Positions 1-60,136 are shown, counted from the first letter of the stretch. The stretch: DNA of 64,000 nt from Pholis gunnellus (GCA_910591455.2 OU342806.1:17862841-17926840); one strand, 5' to 3'. Notes: generated from the letters alone by a model not told the origin. Made by a program: numbers and translations.

Positions 1-1011
1 GCTGCATTGTTACTGTAATATGAAATGTTTATAGTGCAGCTTTAATTCAGCTCAATTCAACACAGGTGGTAGGATCCGTGCAACAGCACAAATCCAAAAA
101 CATCACATGACAAATAACAACCTATACTTAACCTTCATATATCACACAACATGTAACATATATACACAACAGCATGATAGTATATCAACATGGTGCATTG
201 GTGCATAAGGTGATCAGCTGAGGAGTTTTACATTTGAGGAGTTCAAGATGTGTTCTGCGGGGGGAGTAGTATCTTATTACTACTTATATTAAATGATAGT
301 GGCAGTTGAAACACTGATACGGGCGTACACATAAAATCATTTGTATCAGGCCCTGTTATCCGTTTTTATGGTAGAGAACCAATATGTCACTGCAGTGGGC
401 CCACTTATATCAAGTGACCAATTCAGCTCTTCCCATTTGACCTGTTTTACTACAACACTATGTTATGACTTCAAAATTCATTGCATGTCGTTCAACTGAA
501 CTGCTCTGTTCAGAATGGTCCGTGTGCCATAGTCTGTTTTAGCAGGGATGGAGTCTTGAATTACCCTTCTTGGTAAAGGAAGTTTAAATGTGCAGAAATA
601 AGAGTGGAGCTGACAGTAGCTGAAACCAAAAATACTTAAAGAGGCGTAGCACCTAATTTAGCAGCTCGGAGCCGGAGAGCAAAAGCTGAAGAGCAATTCA
701 GCAACCTCAAGTGGAACTTTGACACAAAGTTGCCTTTATTGATAAAGCATCACCTCTAGTTAAAAAGGAACCTCCGGTTCTACAGAGTGAAGCCGATGCA
801 AGTTTTAAATGTCTTAAAACTTGGATTGAAAATGACCCTACTTCTCATTTGATTTATTACCTGAGTAACGATGTAAACATGAGTTAATGGTCTCAATCGC
901 TAGTTTCAAGTCTTCTTCAATACAGCATGATGTTTATTTCTTAAATTCTGGTCCCTTTTTAGAGTAAAATAGACCATAAAGTGGAGTATGCTTGAGGGGG
1001 GGGGGGGGGGG

Positions 1012-1234
1012 TTTACTGTGATTGACAGGTCGCTGTAGCTACCAGAGCCGTACCCGGCATCACTACGTCAGTCTTTTGCATTCCAAATATGATAACTTCT
1101 GTTCATCTGTAACAAAAAAGCGAGGATGGCGATGGTCGTATTCCAAGATGGAACTCGAGGCGTCATAACAGTAGTCCACAAACCAATGAGTGACGTCACG
1201 ATGACTTCGTCCACTTCTTATATACAGTCTATGG
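1012..1234. repeat. Teleost interspersed repeat fragment
   Basis: The segment contains ATTCCAAGATGG, AGTCCACAAACCAATGAGTG, ACGTCACGATGAC and ends in TATATACAGTCTATGG. I recall this string as a very common interspersed repeat in ray-finned fish. It starts right after a 16-base G run. Family and exact ends cannot be fixed without a repeat library. The TGACGTCA octamer inside it would read as a CRE site but belongs to the repeat. Confidence 0.55.
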
Positions 1235-2633
1235 TTACGTGCTATGTTCACACTATAAGTGACAAAATCAACAAAATGGCCAAGCGTGGCCAGCTAGATG
1301 GTCGGCAGGCTGCTGTTGAAGCGTTGCTTAAGCACACGTTGACGTTTTATGTTGCTTAAATCGCACTGGGAACCGGCTAGTGTCATTTCTTTATTTGGAA
1401 CAGGACAGGTTGAAACCAAACACATGATTGGTTGACGCTTGGCTGTGTCATCGGAGCGCTGAAGAAATGTTGAGACCAACTTTGATTTAAAGTGTCAGGC
1501 GTCACTTTGTAGCTTCATGTCACCAGCAGCCATGGACAATAACTTACTTATTAATAGACCGACTGACAGTTTAATTAATAATAGTTGAATTTACATCAGG
1601 GCTTCAGTTATAAAAGTGGCACCAGTATGTGTTAGTTTCACTCTGATGGATAAAATGAAGAAAATGCCCCAAAACCAAACTCTGTCCTTCATTCATGACA
1701 TGATGGTGTTGTAGCAGAATTGTAATTTTCTCCACAACACTCCCTGTGTAAATCTACCCTTGTTGCATAGTTATGTCTATTTTGTGCTGATACAATGTGT
1801 TTTTGAACTGCTGAGCAGACTCTTTTAAGACAACAGGGTCAGCCCATTAGCCAGTATATACTTCAGATTGTTGTTGAATGTGAAAATTATCAGGTGAGAC
1901 TTGTGTACCAGCCGACGCTGAAGGGAAGAGAACTGCGTGCAAATAAGTAGCAGTTTTGAGACACTAGGGCATAATACAGAGTCTGCCGGAGCTCCTGTGG
2001 GCCTAATACAAGAAAACATTTTGACAGGAGCTGGAACTTGATAAGACTTGTTATATACGTGCTTTTATTCTTTTTTTCTTATAATCCAAGCCATTTTTTT
2101 GTTTTCATCCCAGTGTGTTTAATTATAATTGCCTAATTTCCTGCAGATACGTAAATGTTCGCAAAGGTTACATGTGTGAAAGAGTTTTTTAGATGTTAGG
2201 GCAGTGTGCCCTGCCTCATACTTGTCTTCATAAACGATTTTAGTGGAAATGAGAGAAAAGAAAAGCTGCTCTGTGTGAATCCTGCAGAGTTTATTTGTGT
2301 GTGTGTGTGTGTGTGTGTACTGCATATCTTTTATATGCCTCTGAGAGAAAGAAAGAAAAGTACGCCTGGGAGCATCGTATTTATGGTTAAGGAAGCACAC
2401 ACCAAAATAACATGCACACCAGCCGAACGCACGCTAAAAGCCCTCCTGGAGTGAAAGACGTCATGCCGCCAGCAGAGGCAGCCGTTGACCAATCAGGCGT
2501 TAAAGTGAAATGGCACAGCATCACGGCAGGACAAGCGCATCACACATTCAGACGCAGTGTATGTGTAAGTGCAGATGTGCACTTACACATATCAAATATA
2601 TGTAGGCTATACACATACTTGTGTACACCCTCA

Positions 2634-2643
2634 TACACACACA

Positions 2644-2682
<39 letters not shown>

Positions 2683-2811
2683 ACACACTCGAACACATTA
2701 AGAGGCATATAAATCAGCACTTATTTGCAGTCTTTGAACAGTAGACTAATCTGGTTAGAACACTCTAGGCTAATTAGCATAAGAGGAACCAACCTTACCA
2801 CCTGTACTTCA

Positions 2812-2857
<46 letters not shown>

Positions 2858-2873
2858 ACATACAGAGAGAGAG
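2634..2873. repeat. Two neighbouring CA microsatellites
   Basis: CA tracts at 2634-2690 and 2813-2873 are interrupted by TC and TA steps and separated by about 120 bases of unique sequence. Confidence 0.9.
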
Positions 2874-4479
2874 AGAAACAAAAGAAATAAGAGTTGGCAG
2901 TGAAACAGTAAAATTACTTCTAATTCAGCGTCTGTGATGGAAATACTTTTATTCCTCCCTCTTGGGCCACAACAAGGATTTAACAGCCTTTTTGACTGCT
3001 ACAATATCGTACAGATTTACCTGCTGTTTCCTCTGCCATACAATGGTTTTGGTTCTGTTCAGTGGTGTGTGGATTTGTTTGAGGAGGTGCAGCACTGCGG
3101 GGGAGGTGGGCACACTGCTATCACAGCCTCCAATATGTCAAAAGTAATTAGGCTGATCGGAGAGTATACCCTATCATGCACAAAGAGGTGTGTGCTGTGC
3201 GCCGTTAATTAGACTGATGAGTGTGCACTCTAATAAGCCAAGCGTAGACTTCTTCTCTTAAAGTGAGAATTCACAAGGCATGTTTGCAGATATGGTTTGG
3301 TTATTCTGTGCCCATACTTGTAATTTTACAAAGATAAGAAGACAATCAGCCGAATAAATTGTAGATCGAAAGAAAACGAGTCAGTTAATAGTTAATACAA
3401 AAAATTTGGGGGCAAAAAAGGACAGAATGCTCGCATTTCACTTGTTTAACTGACTTGTTTAATAGACATATGCTCATACGTTTCGATACGAAGCCTTCTG
3501 CAGAGCGCTTGATGTAAACAGATTCAGTTCAGTAATAAACACAAGGGCAGAGTTAACACACAGCTGAGTGTTGGATTCAATTATTTAGGAACCAATCACT
3601 TTTCTTTTCCCATGGCTCTGGATACAGGGACCAATCACAAGCATGTAATCAAATTTAATCCAAACCCCATTACATACAATATTGAGCTCCACAAAACACT
3701 GTTTCTGGCCATCATTGTGTTACTGTCAAACTAAAAGAGGGGACACTTTAATAAAAATAAATATTTGATATATATATTGTTTAATTATAGGCTGGTATTA
3801 CTGATGATCATATATCATCAAGAAGTCAGTGTTCACATTTGTAGTCGTCATAGGTTTGCTTCAACATAGTGTTTTGCGATTGCATATTCCATTCTGCTTG
3901 TACAGATTGCAGTTTTATGCTCAGATATTCAGTGTTTAAGGCGTTGTCTAGTTTCTCAGACATATGCCAGACCACGGGGACATAGTAACATATAGATCAT
4001 ATGTGTTCATTTACAGTTTAGCGGACGGGAACTTTCCTCCCTTTGTGGGGAAGATTGATCGATTTTGTGCTTGTTGTTTTGCTGCAGCAGGCGCAGTTCC
4101 CACATGGACACATGCCAGTTGTTGTCATCCATGTGGTCTTGTTTTGAGTCATATCTTTGTACGTGACGGTACTTTTAATTGTGGGTGCTCTCCTGAATGA
4201 GTAAAGGGGCAGTGATTTGCATTGTTTCAAGCAGAAGTGGTTCTGCTTGAAACACATGCCGGTGTCTCCTGAGTGCCTCTTTAATCTGTGAAGCACAATG
4301 ATCGTATTCTGCGGAGAAACAGGCCCGGCTTGAATTCTTTGTTGTTGTTTTTTGCTCATTAGATAAGAGATCAGAGCGAGAGGTGGTGTTTACAAGATGC
4401 AGGGCTGTCTGATGTTATTCATGAACAGTTGTGTTATAACCTCAACAATTGACCAACTGGGATTATATTTTACTGGGAT

Positions 4480-5200
4480 GATTGCTAGCAGCATGCAATA
4501 TTGAGTTGTATTGTCCTTTCCGTAGATGGAAGTATGGCTCCAGTTTCATCTGCTTGCACGGTCAGGTTCAAGTAATTGATTTTGGCAGTGCTGTATTCAC
4601 AGGTGATTTTCAGGAAACTGGAGCTGTTATTAAGATATGACACCATTTCTATCAATTCCCCCTGCACCCCCTCCCAAAATAGCACAATGCCATAAACAGA
4701 CCATTTGTATAGCTTTGTCTTTGAGTGATATGGGTTGTTTTTGGGGTCATGTATAACCGTTTCTTTCCATTCTCCCACAACCAATCCCGCCACAGAGGGC
4801 ACTGTTGCTGTCCCCATTGCAGTCCATTTCTGTTGGAGGTACCAGTTGGATTTGTATTGCATAGTTACAGATTATTAGCATAGCGCAGGACGAGGTGTCG
4901 CAGTTCAATAGGAATGCGTTGGTTGGACTTTGGTTTGTTTGTGTCTCGGATCGGTAAAAGGTAGAGTTCAAAGCCTCTTCATGGGGAATGCGACCATATA
5001 CGTTTTCTACATCAAGGGAAACCAGTTTTCTGTTCTCATTCAAAGTGCAATCACTCAGAACATTCAGTGCATCTTTTCTGTCTACAAGAGAGGATGCATT
5101 TTGACAGAGCCTCTTCCTGAGACTGTTGGCCTGAGAGTGGGTTCTGTAGGATGTTTTGGGATTTTGGGAATGCTATAAATAATGGGGGTAACTGGATGCT
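4480..5200 (-). mobile_element. Penelope-like retroelement fragment, reverse transcriptase region (degenerate)
   Basis: Two overlapping minus-strand frames (4747-5043 and 4485-4862) together read as a broken reverse transcriptase. The upstream part has LVSLDVENVYGRIPHEEAL, like the LDVxxLYxxIPHEEG motif of Penelope-like elements. The downstream part has NWYLQQKWTAMGTA, then the eroded catalytic region and KINYLNLTVQADETGA. The open frame also extends upstream of the first ATG (DRKDALNVLSDCTLNEN). A frameshift near 4865, loss of the catalytic Asp pair and absence of a GIY-YIG end show it is dead. The family assignment is from motif memory. Confidence 0.65.
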
Positions 5201-8067
5201 AGTTAGTCAGATAGACACTCTTTGTTTTTGATTGCCAATGAAATATCTTTGTTTTTTTCCTGTTGGTCGACAAAACACAGGGTAAGAATGTTACCCTGTG
5301 CTTTGGGTAATTATGAGGAGCATTTTCACTTAAATGTTTGAAAACCTTCATGTTTTATAGGTACCTAGTGAGGTGCCTGTTCAAAACGTGCCCGTTTCGA
5401 ATGGTTGGAAATGATTGCTTGGCATCCGGGATTGTTATTTACAGCTTTCTCGAGAACCTCTGAGTTGCATCATTTGTCTTTTGATGTGTGTATAGAAGAC
5501 ACTACTAATTAATATATCTCGTTGTTCTCAAAAGTTAACACTCGACACTGGAATTCAATACACTGGAAGTATGAAGGCGACCGGATGAACGGTTGTCGAG
5601 AAAATCAAAGAGCAGCCAGCCAGAAAGAGACTCAAAGAGAACCATTTTAGTTTGACAAGGTGCTGCTGTAATGGCCAGGATACAAGAGATTTTGAAACAA
5701 AATAAACATAATCAATGATGAAAATGATGGTTCGTTGCAGCCCAGAAAGAAGATCAGACGTTTGGTAGAGTTTCATATTTTCATTGATTTATTGAATATA
5801 TGATAAGAAGTCTTTTCAATGTGTACACCCACATTACTCTCCCTGCACTTGGTCTTAATGCTCAAGCTGTGAACAGTATGCAATAACATGAAATGATGAA
5901 TCGCAGAGGTCTCCCAAGAGTCCCTGGGCATTGTGGCGCAATCAATTTTCAATATACGTATTACCAGCAAAGCTGGTATTGTATGCTAAAAGTGCATGAG
6001 AATATGCCTTGAATACCCTGTTCTTGAAATAGAAATATGTTGGAGTATGACACTGCACAGCCATTGTTATATTCTTTAAGCAAAGCCCTGAATCAAATCC
6101 CGTCTTCTTTGCTGCAAGGTATAGCTTGTAAGACTACATAAGCTATTCCAACATCTCTTCTGTCAACATTGTGGATTTCTCTCGATATTACCATTTTTCT
6201 TTTAAGCCTCTTTTTTTTTTAAACCCAAACTTCAAAGACCTCTGAACAAGCAAAATATGCAAGGCATAAATATACTTGGTCTATATTCTGCTGTGGATTG
6301 GTGTTTGAAAATCTTTGTTGACAACATGCCACTAAACGCACTGAAGCTATAAATTAGATTGTGACAATTGTCACCGTTTGAATAAGCTTTGGTCCAAGAC
6401 TTTTGATAGTCAACCACATTTTCGTGTGACAAGCATTTTTATATTCACAAACGACCTTCTCTCCCGAGGGAGAGCTGGAAAACTGGGTTCTGCTGTAATT
6501 AGGCTCGCTCGCTGGCAAGAAAAAGAAGCACCCAAGGTAGAGGGTGAGATAAAAGACGGGGAGGTAGAGTGAAGGAGAGGATGAAGGTGGGGGGGATGTG
6601 AGGAGGAGGAGGAGGAGGAGGGAGGGAGATAATGAGAGGCAGGGTGACGAATTGAATGGGTGCAAGAGGAGGAGAGCGTGTCAAGAATCAAGGGGGTTGT
6701 TTGCCTGTGGCTGCCTCGTGGTGTGATGTCGTTGAATCTTCTCACTATGTTTTATTACAAAGGACTAAGTGTTGAGGTCTGTATTGTCAGCATGCCAACT
6801 AACTTATGTCGACTCGCGGACCACAGCCGGTCCACTCACTGTACATTTTGCATACAGCAGCTTATTTCACCCACAAGTAACGTAGGAGAGCAAAGAAACA
6901 GCCTGAGCAAAATGGTGTTTAAAAACAAAAATGATACAACAAAGGGGAAATTGTTTTTTTTTTAGCTTCCTGTGTGGTTCAAATATTATTTTGGGTTTTA
7001 CTTTTAGTCTAGTCTTTTAGTTGCAGGATAAGTAGCATTTCATGCACATTTTAAGGATTGCCATCTTGCTCCTCTGTCTGCAATAGAACTACCAATATGT
7101 AATGAAAAGTGTCTTCCATAACCGCCATTAATACGAATGGACATGTTGGCGCGTAAATCATTTTTTCTCTCATGAAATTTCTCTCATTTTCTAATTTTCC
7201 AGCCTGCCTTGCTTTGCACACACCAGAAAGAAAGGAAATAGTCTTGGGCTGCTCACATAGCAATATTTCCCCATTAACACAGTAGATGGTATAATATGAA
7301 GCGTTTTACTTTCACAATTAATGTTGCCATCTGTTTTTTTTTTGCTGTCAAGTCGGCTCGCTTTGCATTCATCTGTGTTGCCGTCTGAGAGGGAACATTT
7401 AGCTTAGCGATGCAGTATGTACTGCGCTCGGTGTGGCTCCCTGCTGTGATTTAATCAGGTTAGTATGTGAGACTACTGTAGCAGATAAAGCTGATACTGT
7501 AGGTTCAGGTGGGGACATGTAGTCATTAGTGGCACCCACATCAGCTGAGGGCTACCTACACACATTCACATGATATAGTTGTCTATTTAATTGCTATTGC
7601 TGGCACTGACTGATTTCTCCTGAATGTAGTTATTATTTAAATAGTGGTTAAAACGATACTGCCGCCACCTTCACCCTCACCCTTGGCCTTTACTTGACGT
7701 AAGACAATGTTGCCGGTAATTGCTTTCTGTTGCTAACTGCTCACTGCTGCTAACCGTCCCCTGTTGTTGCCAACTATTACAGCTGTTGCAAAGCTGTTTC
7801 CTTGTTACTTTTGTTTTTTTTATAATAACCAGAGGCGTGTTTATTTGTTTAGGTTTATTTGTGGCTATTATCTCTTTTTTGATAGGATGGAGAGGAAAAA
7901 AAAGGGGAAAAGCATTACAGAAAACAGAGTAAAGCGGGATTTTCATGAATATAAATGACCTGCATCACTATGCAGTGCTAAAGTTGGTGTCTGAGCGGAC
8001 TATTAATTAAACTCATACCTCCCTCTTTTCACCTCTCTCCTTGTCTGTCTCTCTTTTTGTCTGACAG

Positions 8068-54377
<46,310 letters not shown>

Positions 54378-57300
54378 CCACAGAGGGGGAGTGACACAGT
54401 ATGAAATATTTCACGTGTACAGTCCGAACGAGCAGGCTGTCACCTTTACGCTTCTGTTTTACCCTCATACACCTGAACAATGTGCCGCTCTTGGAGATCT
54501 AAACCACCGTGTTTTTCACAATCGCTGTGGCCATTTGTGTGTCTGCGTGGCCTCAGCAGTCACCAGGTCATCCTTCAGTCATTGGACAGACTTCTTTCAC
54601 AACATTTAGCAAATTGATTTGAACTAAATGGCTCTTGGAGGGAATTCAATGCAGAGTTTGTGCATGAGGAATAACAAGGCAGACATGATGTGTGACTGCA
54701 AACCAACATAAAACTAGTGTCTGGTGTTACAATCCCTCTCCCCTAAAATCTCCCTGCAAGATAACTTCCATCATTGAATTCGACAGACCAGTTTTCACCC
54801 GCCTGGTTTTTATTTAAGGATAAATCGCACAAACATGCTACTGTGAAGAGGAAACTGACTGAACAGACAGTTATATGAAAGGACACAAACTGGATTAAAA
54901 GCCTGACAAAAGGTGATTTAAATCAGTGTTTCTGGAGACCCATCGCAGGCTTCGCTGTTATCTCCGGTATGTTTTGTTGAGAATGAATTGCTAACATCTG
55001 AATCCAGATAAGAGCCAACAGTTAAATGGGACTTTGTGAATCTTCATATTGAAGAGTGTGTACATATTATGATATGGGATGTTTATTTCCTATTTGCTTT
55101 CCCTTTTTGCCAACAACGTCGAACATGTTAATTGCCACTGGAGTATTGTGTGAGTTCTCTATGATTATCTTCCTCTGATTCATCACTGGAGCAAACTTTT
55201 AAGTGCTGTGGACTGCAGACAAAATAGATAGAAAGAATAGGTTTAATAATTCAGTTTTTTGTACTTCCCATGCAACAAAAGGAAAAGAAACTTCTCCATG
55301 CAGAGAGCTGGAAAAGCTTGGCCTACTTAAAATACTTGATTCAGAAGTTACTCATAATGGATGAAGTTTAACAATCAGAGTAAAGGCAATTACAGACCAG
55401 GAAGCGGAAACAAAATCAGGTAAAGGTATATGAAACCTTTGCAGTGTAATAAGTCTTTTTTTCCAAGTTATAAAGCAACTGCAGACATGAAAGTATAGAG
55501 GAAAAAGGAAAAACATGTTAAGAGAATGTAGATAGGGAGTCGTTACTAGCTGCTGAGACGAAAATGTTGTGAACACACAAAGGCAGAAAAGGTATACTCG
55601 TCCAATGTTCTTGTGATTTGGCTGCAAATCCTAAAGCTGACTGCCAGTCAGGCATTAATACAACGCATGAACAAACCAGGATTCCTATGCTCATGTTCTG
55701 TGTCCACGCATGAAACAAATCTCATTTCTGTCAAAACTGTATGGCTGCCCTCCCGATGGTAGTCACTCTACAGCAGGCAGGCAGGGAGGGGCCTGTGTAT
55801 CAATTCATTTTTGTATTCATTGGCTGCTGAATATGTCATCGTTCTCGGAGTCTGTTTTGACAGACACATCTCCTCCCGATTGACATCAGTGATTAATACT
55901 GTTGTCAGTTTGCAGATGAAATGACATGAAGTGACCTATCCACGTACGCGCGTCTGTGGAGAGCAACCTTTTCAATGGGGCGCTTACGCAACACCCATTT
56001 ACGAGCAACAAAGACTCATTTCTCAGACATGTCAGAGAAATTATCTAACAAGCAAAGATAGGGAAATACGAAATGCTGGGGGGGGGGGGGGTCGAGAAGG
56101 AAATCGCTGGCGTATTTATCATGTTTTGGTGCAGACATAAAAATATATTATCAAGAAGGCCTGATCTCACTCTGGGGCGCAGTGGTGGAGAAGCGCTGAG
56201 AGATCTCTTTTATCTCAGCGCTGAGCTGATTACCAGTGGTGAAACAACAGCAGGCCCCGCTCTGCCTTTAGCCCAAACCTTTGGTCGTGCGTGTGCCCCC
56301 ACATGCCAAGGATTACCAGTCTGCAGCCCCGCATTGTATTTTGTGATCATCATCCCCTTGGAGCCGTGCTCACAATAACAGAAGTGACAGTATTTAGTTG
56401 TTTGCTTTCAACACGTTTTACCGCTGGCATGTCCTACAGGACGATGTGTTTGTGTTTGTCTCGCACCACTGCTCTCCACTGCTGGGATGGCCCAAACTCT
56501 TTTATTTATGAACATTGTGACATTGAGACAAACCTCCAAACATTTCATTTTTCCACTGTTTTGTAAAAATTGTCCGGAATTGCATTTGTTGCCCGGGAAC
56601 GATAGCTTATTGAACCTTTTTTCAGAGAGTATTGAGATCAACTGGGGTGGTGTAAGTGGTTTAGAGGCATAATTCGTTGTAAATAGATGTCTGTGGAAAA
56701 AATGTTTCAGCGCTGGCTCGGGGGTTTTAACAAAGGGTGAGACAATGTCATATTGAACGCCATCTAATAAATATGTCGTGCAGGTAAAAAAAAAAAAAGC
56801 GATCAACCCAGAGAGGCTTCTTGATACATTACGTAACTTGAAGCTACGTATGATGTGTCAATCCTTTGCTTCATGTTTGTTTTCTTCTTTCTGACGAGAC
56901 TAGATGTGAGCTACAAGATGTGAGCTTTCAGAGGCTTTTTACATCTTCCCGTGTCAGTGTTTGTGAAAAGACAATGAAGGACGTCTTGTATTTATACTAT
57001 GACGCATTGGTTTGAGCAGAAATATACACCACAGAGAGGACGTCTCAGGAACACGACTGATGTGAGTTAAGTCCACATTGCTGCATAAAATGGGGTCGTT
57101 TATTGTTTAATCATGCACTACATGAAAAGGTTAATACAAGATGAAGTGCTTTAAGAGTTCATGGAGAAAACTGTGTTTGATCTTAGTTTTCTGAACTGCT
57201 TATTAAAAGTAAAATCCACCCAGAATCAAGCCCCTAAAAGAGGGGAACATTTTACTAAATCCTTTGAGAGTTTTCTATTTGTGTATGTGGACAAAGAAAC

Positions 57301-59969
57301 AAAGAGATACACTTTTGGGCAATGAACATTAGTTAGAGTTAATAGACTTTGTGATTATGTCAGTGCTGAATCTCTGGGCACATTTTCGAGTTCAAAGCTA
57401 AATTCGTTTTTTTTTAAAGTAGGAAGTTTTGACATTATGCTTTTAAAATGTTTCACATTTTGCTTTTTTTTCATATAAAGAGTCTCATGTTGAACAACAA
57501 ATAACCAAGCTTCCAGTGAAAGTCCATTCTTGTTATTTTTTTTAAACTATTTTACAGACATATCTTGCGCTAATTTACTGCAGATGTTTTTTAAATCCAA
57601 TATTTACCTAAGACATTAGCTGTGTCCTAATTCCATACTACAGTACATAGTAAAATCTTAGCAGGTTTTTCTATAGATGGAGTAGTGCAGTCACACTGAA
57701 AATGTGTATTAACTCCAAAAAAAGACCTTGATTTGTGAGCTGTTAATGGATATTTGACATTTGAAAGTTGCAGTTTTACTGGCATGCATCTATTTAGTGT
57801 TGCTCACCAAAACGTATTGTTTAAATCCTTGATTTCTAACAAGCATGTTGAATGTAATTCTTTCCTTATAAAACACAGTAGGTTTGTTTGTTTGTTTACT
57901 TGCCACGCAGTCTTCTTCTACTACTACTTCTTCTTCTTCTTCTTCTTTACCTTTTGCTGGTGTATTAATGTGAAACAAATGTGAATCACGTCACCCATGT
58001 GCATGTGAAGAAAGAACCACCACTCATACAAACATAAATCCATCGTGCTACTAGTGGGTTTTGACCACCAATGTGATTGAAGACACTTTAAATTGCACGG
58101 TCTCTGCACTGATCACAATCTGGTTTGGTTTTACTGGGCTCGGCCCTCCTCCAGGTGCTAACGAAGCTGAAGCCGTTTAGTAACTGCCAACAGCTAGAAG
58201 AAGAACTTTTGCACTTCAGCCAGTTAGTTACAACAACAACAACAACAACAGTTAAGCTGGTGTTAGCTAACAACCATCCAAAACCTAATGAGTGAGACAA
58301 CCTCCTTCTCCAGAGTTGATCTGGAGAAGAGACAATCTCATTCCAATCTTTCTTAAATGGTTCTTGGACGCATTTACACTCAGCTGTTTTGAGATCGGAC
58401 TCAGCGGTGGAACTTGGGTCATTGTCTTTTGGAAAAATGAATAAGCCTTTAACTCGCAAACCAGAGGCACCGAAAATTGCTCCTCCCACTTCACATCCCT
58501 GTATAGTATTGGTTTGGGACACAGCTACTGCATTGTTTTAGGTGGGTTACTCCTTTTAAAGGACAGATCCAGCTATGAATATCCTTTTAAGGTTTATCTA
58601 TTTGTAATACGTGGTGTTCATTAGGACGTCATTTTGTTATGAAGTGTTGCATGTTACTTTAGTGTTGTGTGGGAACTTGCTGCTCTGAAAAAGGTTGGCC
58701 TATATATCTGTGACCACAGTCTCTCTTCTTTCTAAAAACTCATGCATTCTGGTCTGCTGGGATTGCTGTCAATAGGGACGACTATGATGAATTTCTTATT
58801 GTTGAATGCGGTGCAAATGGCAGCTGCAGACAAAAGCCCTCGCTCGGGACCGACACCAAAACCTGACATTTAGTGCAGATGTTTTAGATGGAGAACTCCA
58901 TTCAGACTCCACTGTAACTGTGATGAAAATATATCAACATGATCAACCACTCTAACTGGATAAATATACCAATATACAACAAAATAGGCCCATAAATGAA
59001 AGGCGCGTCTCCAGAAGGACCTGTACGTGCTTTAGGGTGGATTTATCTTTTAATTGCAGTTTTTCTTTTCTGAAGGCTGGACGGACTCAGCTGCTTCTCT
59101 CTTTTCCTGTTTCTCTGGTTTAATAGATACTGTAGGTGAGGTTGGAGATGAGAGGGGAAAAAAGTGAAAGGGAATAGGTAATAGAAGGAGCCAGAGGAGA
59201 AGGAGAGAAGAGAGAAAAAGGAGGGGTGGATGGGCGAGAGGCAAAGCTTGACACTGGTGTTTGAATAAAAATGAGCCTGGGTGTGGAGAGATTACTCTTT
59301 CTCTTTTTGTCTCTCTCTCTCCCTGTCTCTCCCTACTCTGCCCGGCTGTCCTCTTTCTTCTCCTAATGCCCACAACCTCTCTGTACAACTCAATCTGCTT
59401 CCAGTCTGCATCTCCACAGTTTCAAAGGCAAGCAAGTTCAGCACTCATTTTATTCGTAGATAAACTATTCACAAACATTTAATATTTTAACTTTTAAGGA
59501 TGTTATTGGCAAGTAACACTTTTAAACACACACACACACAAATCTGCAGTGTGTTGTTGTTGGTTTTCAGAAGCAATTATCATGAAACTATGAAAGTCAA
59601 GGTCTTTTCTACCCAGAAAAGAAGTGTCATCTCATTGTAGCCTTCGATCCATGTGTTTAGACATGTTTTATCAAACTAACCTGAACTGAAACACTCTCTG
59701 GTAATGCACAAAAGTCTTCTTTTTCCTCCTTTTTAATTATTACATTTCTATTTATTTTATTTTCTATTGCTTGCCATTTTTTCAGTATGTATGTAATGTA
59801 TATTGGTTTGTGTTTGAAAAAAAAAAACAGCTCAGTAATCAGCTGTAGTCTGCCTTTCTGTGTTTACCTACAATACTGTTCTAGGTGTTACTGCTCATAT
59901 AGTCAGAACATCCCACTGTAATGTATTATAATGCTGTAATATAACGTGAGTATGCGCACGCCTGTGCAT

Positions 59970-59973
<4 letters not shown>

Positions 59974-60020
<47 letters not shown>

Positions 60021-60024
60021 GTGT
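59974..60024. repeat. TG repeat with CG core
   Basis: TG units surround GCGCGCGCG (about 60005-60013). Alternating purine/pyrimidine throughout favours Z-DNA. It lies about 110 bases before the candidate poly(A) signal. Confidence 0.9.
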
Positions 60025-60136
60025 AATATAATGCGTGTGTGCTGTTCAGTGTGCAGTTAAATGTTTGTACATCGTACGTGCGTGAATTTGTAGCTGTTAA
60101 CTTTCTGAGTCTTACATTTACAATGCACTGTTTGTC

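Larger units (their letters stand above)
1..8067. other. Upstream region: intron 1 or 5' flank, no recognised exon
   Basis: No signal-peptide exon with a phase-1 donor could be recognised, so exon 1 probably lies before the window. The stretch holds poly-G (996-1011), a teleost repeat near 1012-1234, TG and CA microsatellites (2296-2318, 2634-2690, 2813-2873), two perfect hairpins (2560-2591, 4223-4254), a Penelope-like fragment (4480-5200) and a purine-rich tract (6540-6640). I see nothing supportable in the rest. Confidence 0.6.

Noticed and set aside
1180..1210. TGACGTCA as a CRE regulatory site
   Set aside because: It is part of a common interspersed repeat, so its presence does not suggest a promoter.
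2634..2690. CA/TG arrays as a CRISPR-like or regularly spaced repeat array
   Set aside because: They are plain microsatellites with no spacers, in a vertebrate genome.
4223..4254. Hairpins as microRNA precursors
   Set aside because: Stems of 13-14 base pairs with 4-base loops are too short for a pre-miRNA, and flanking sequence does not extend the pairing.
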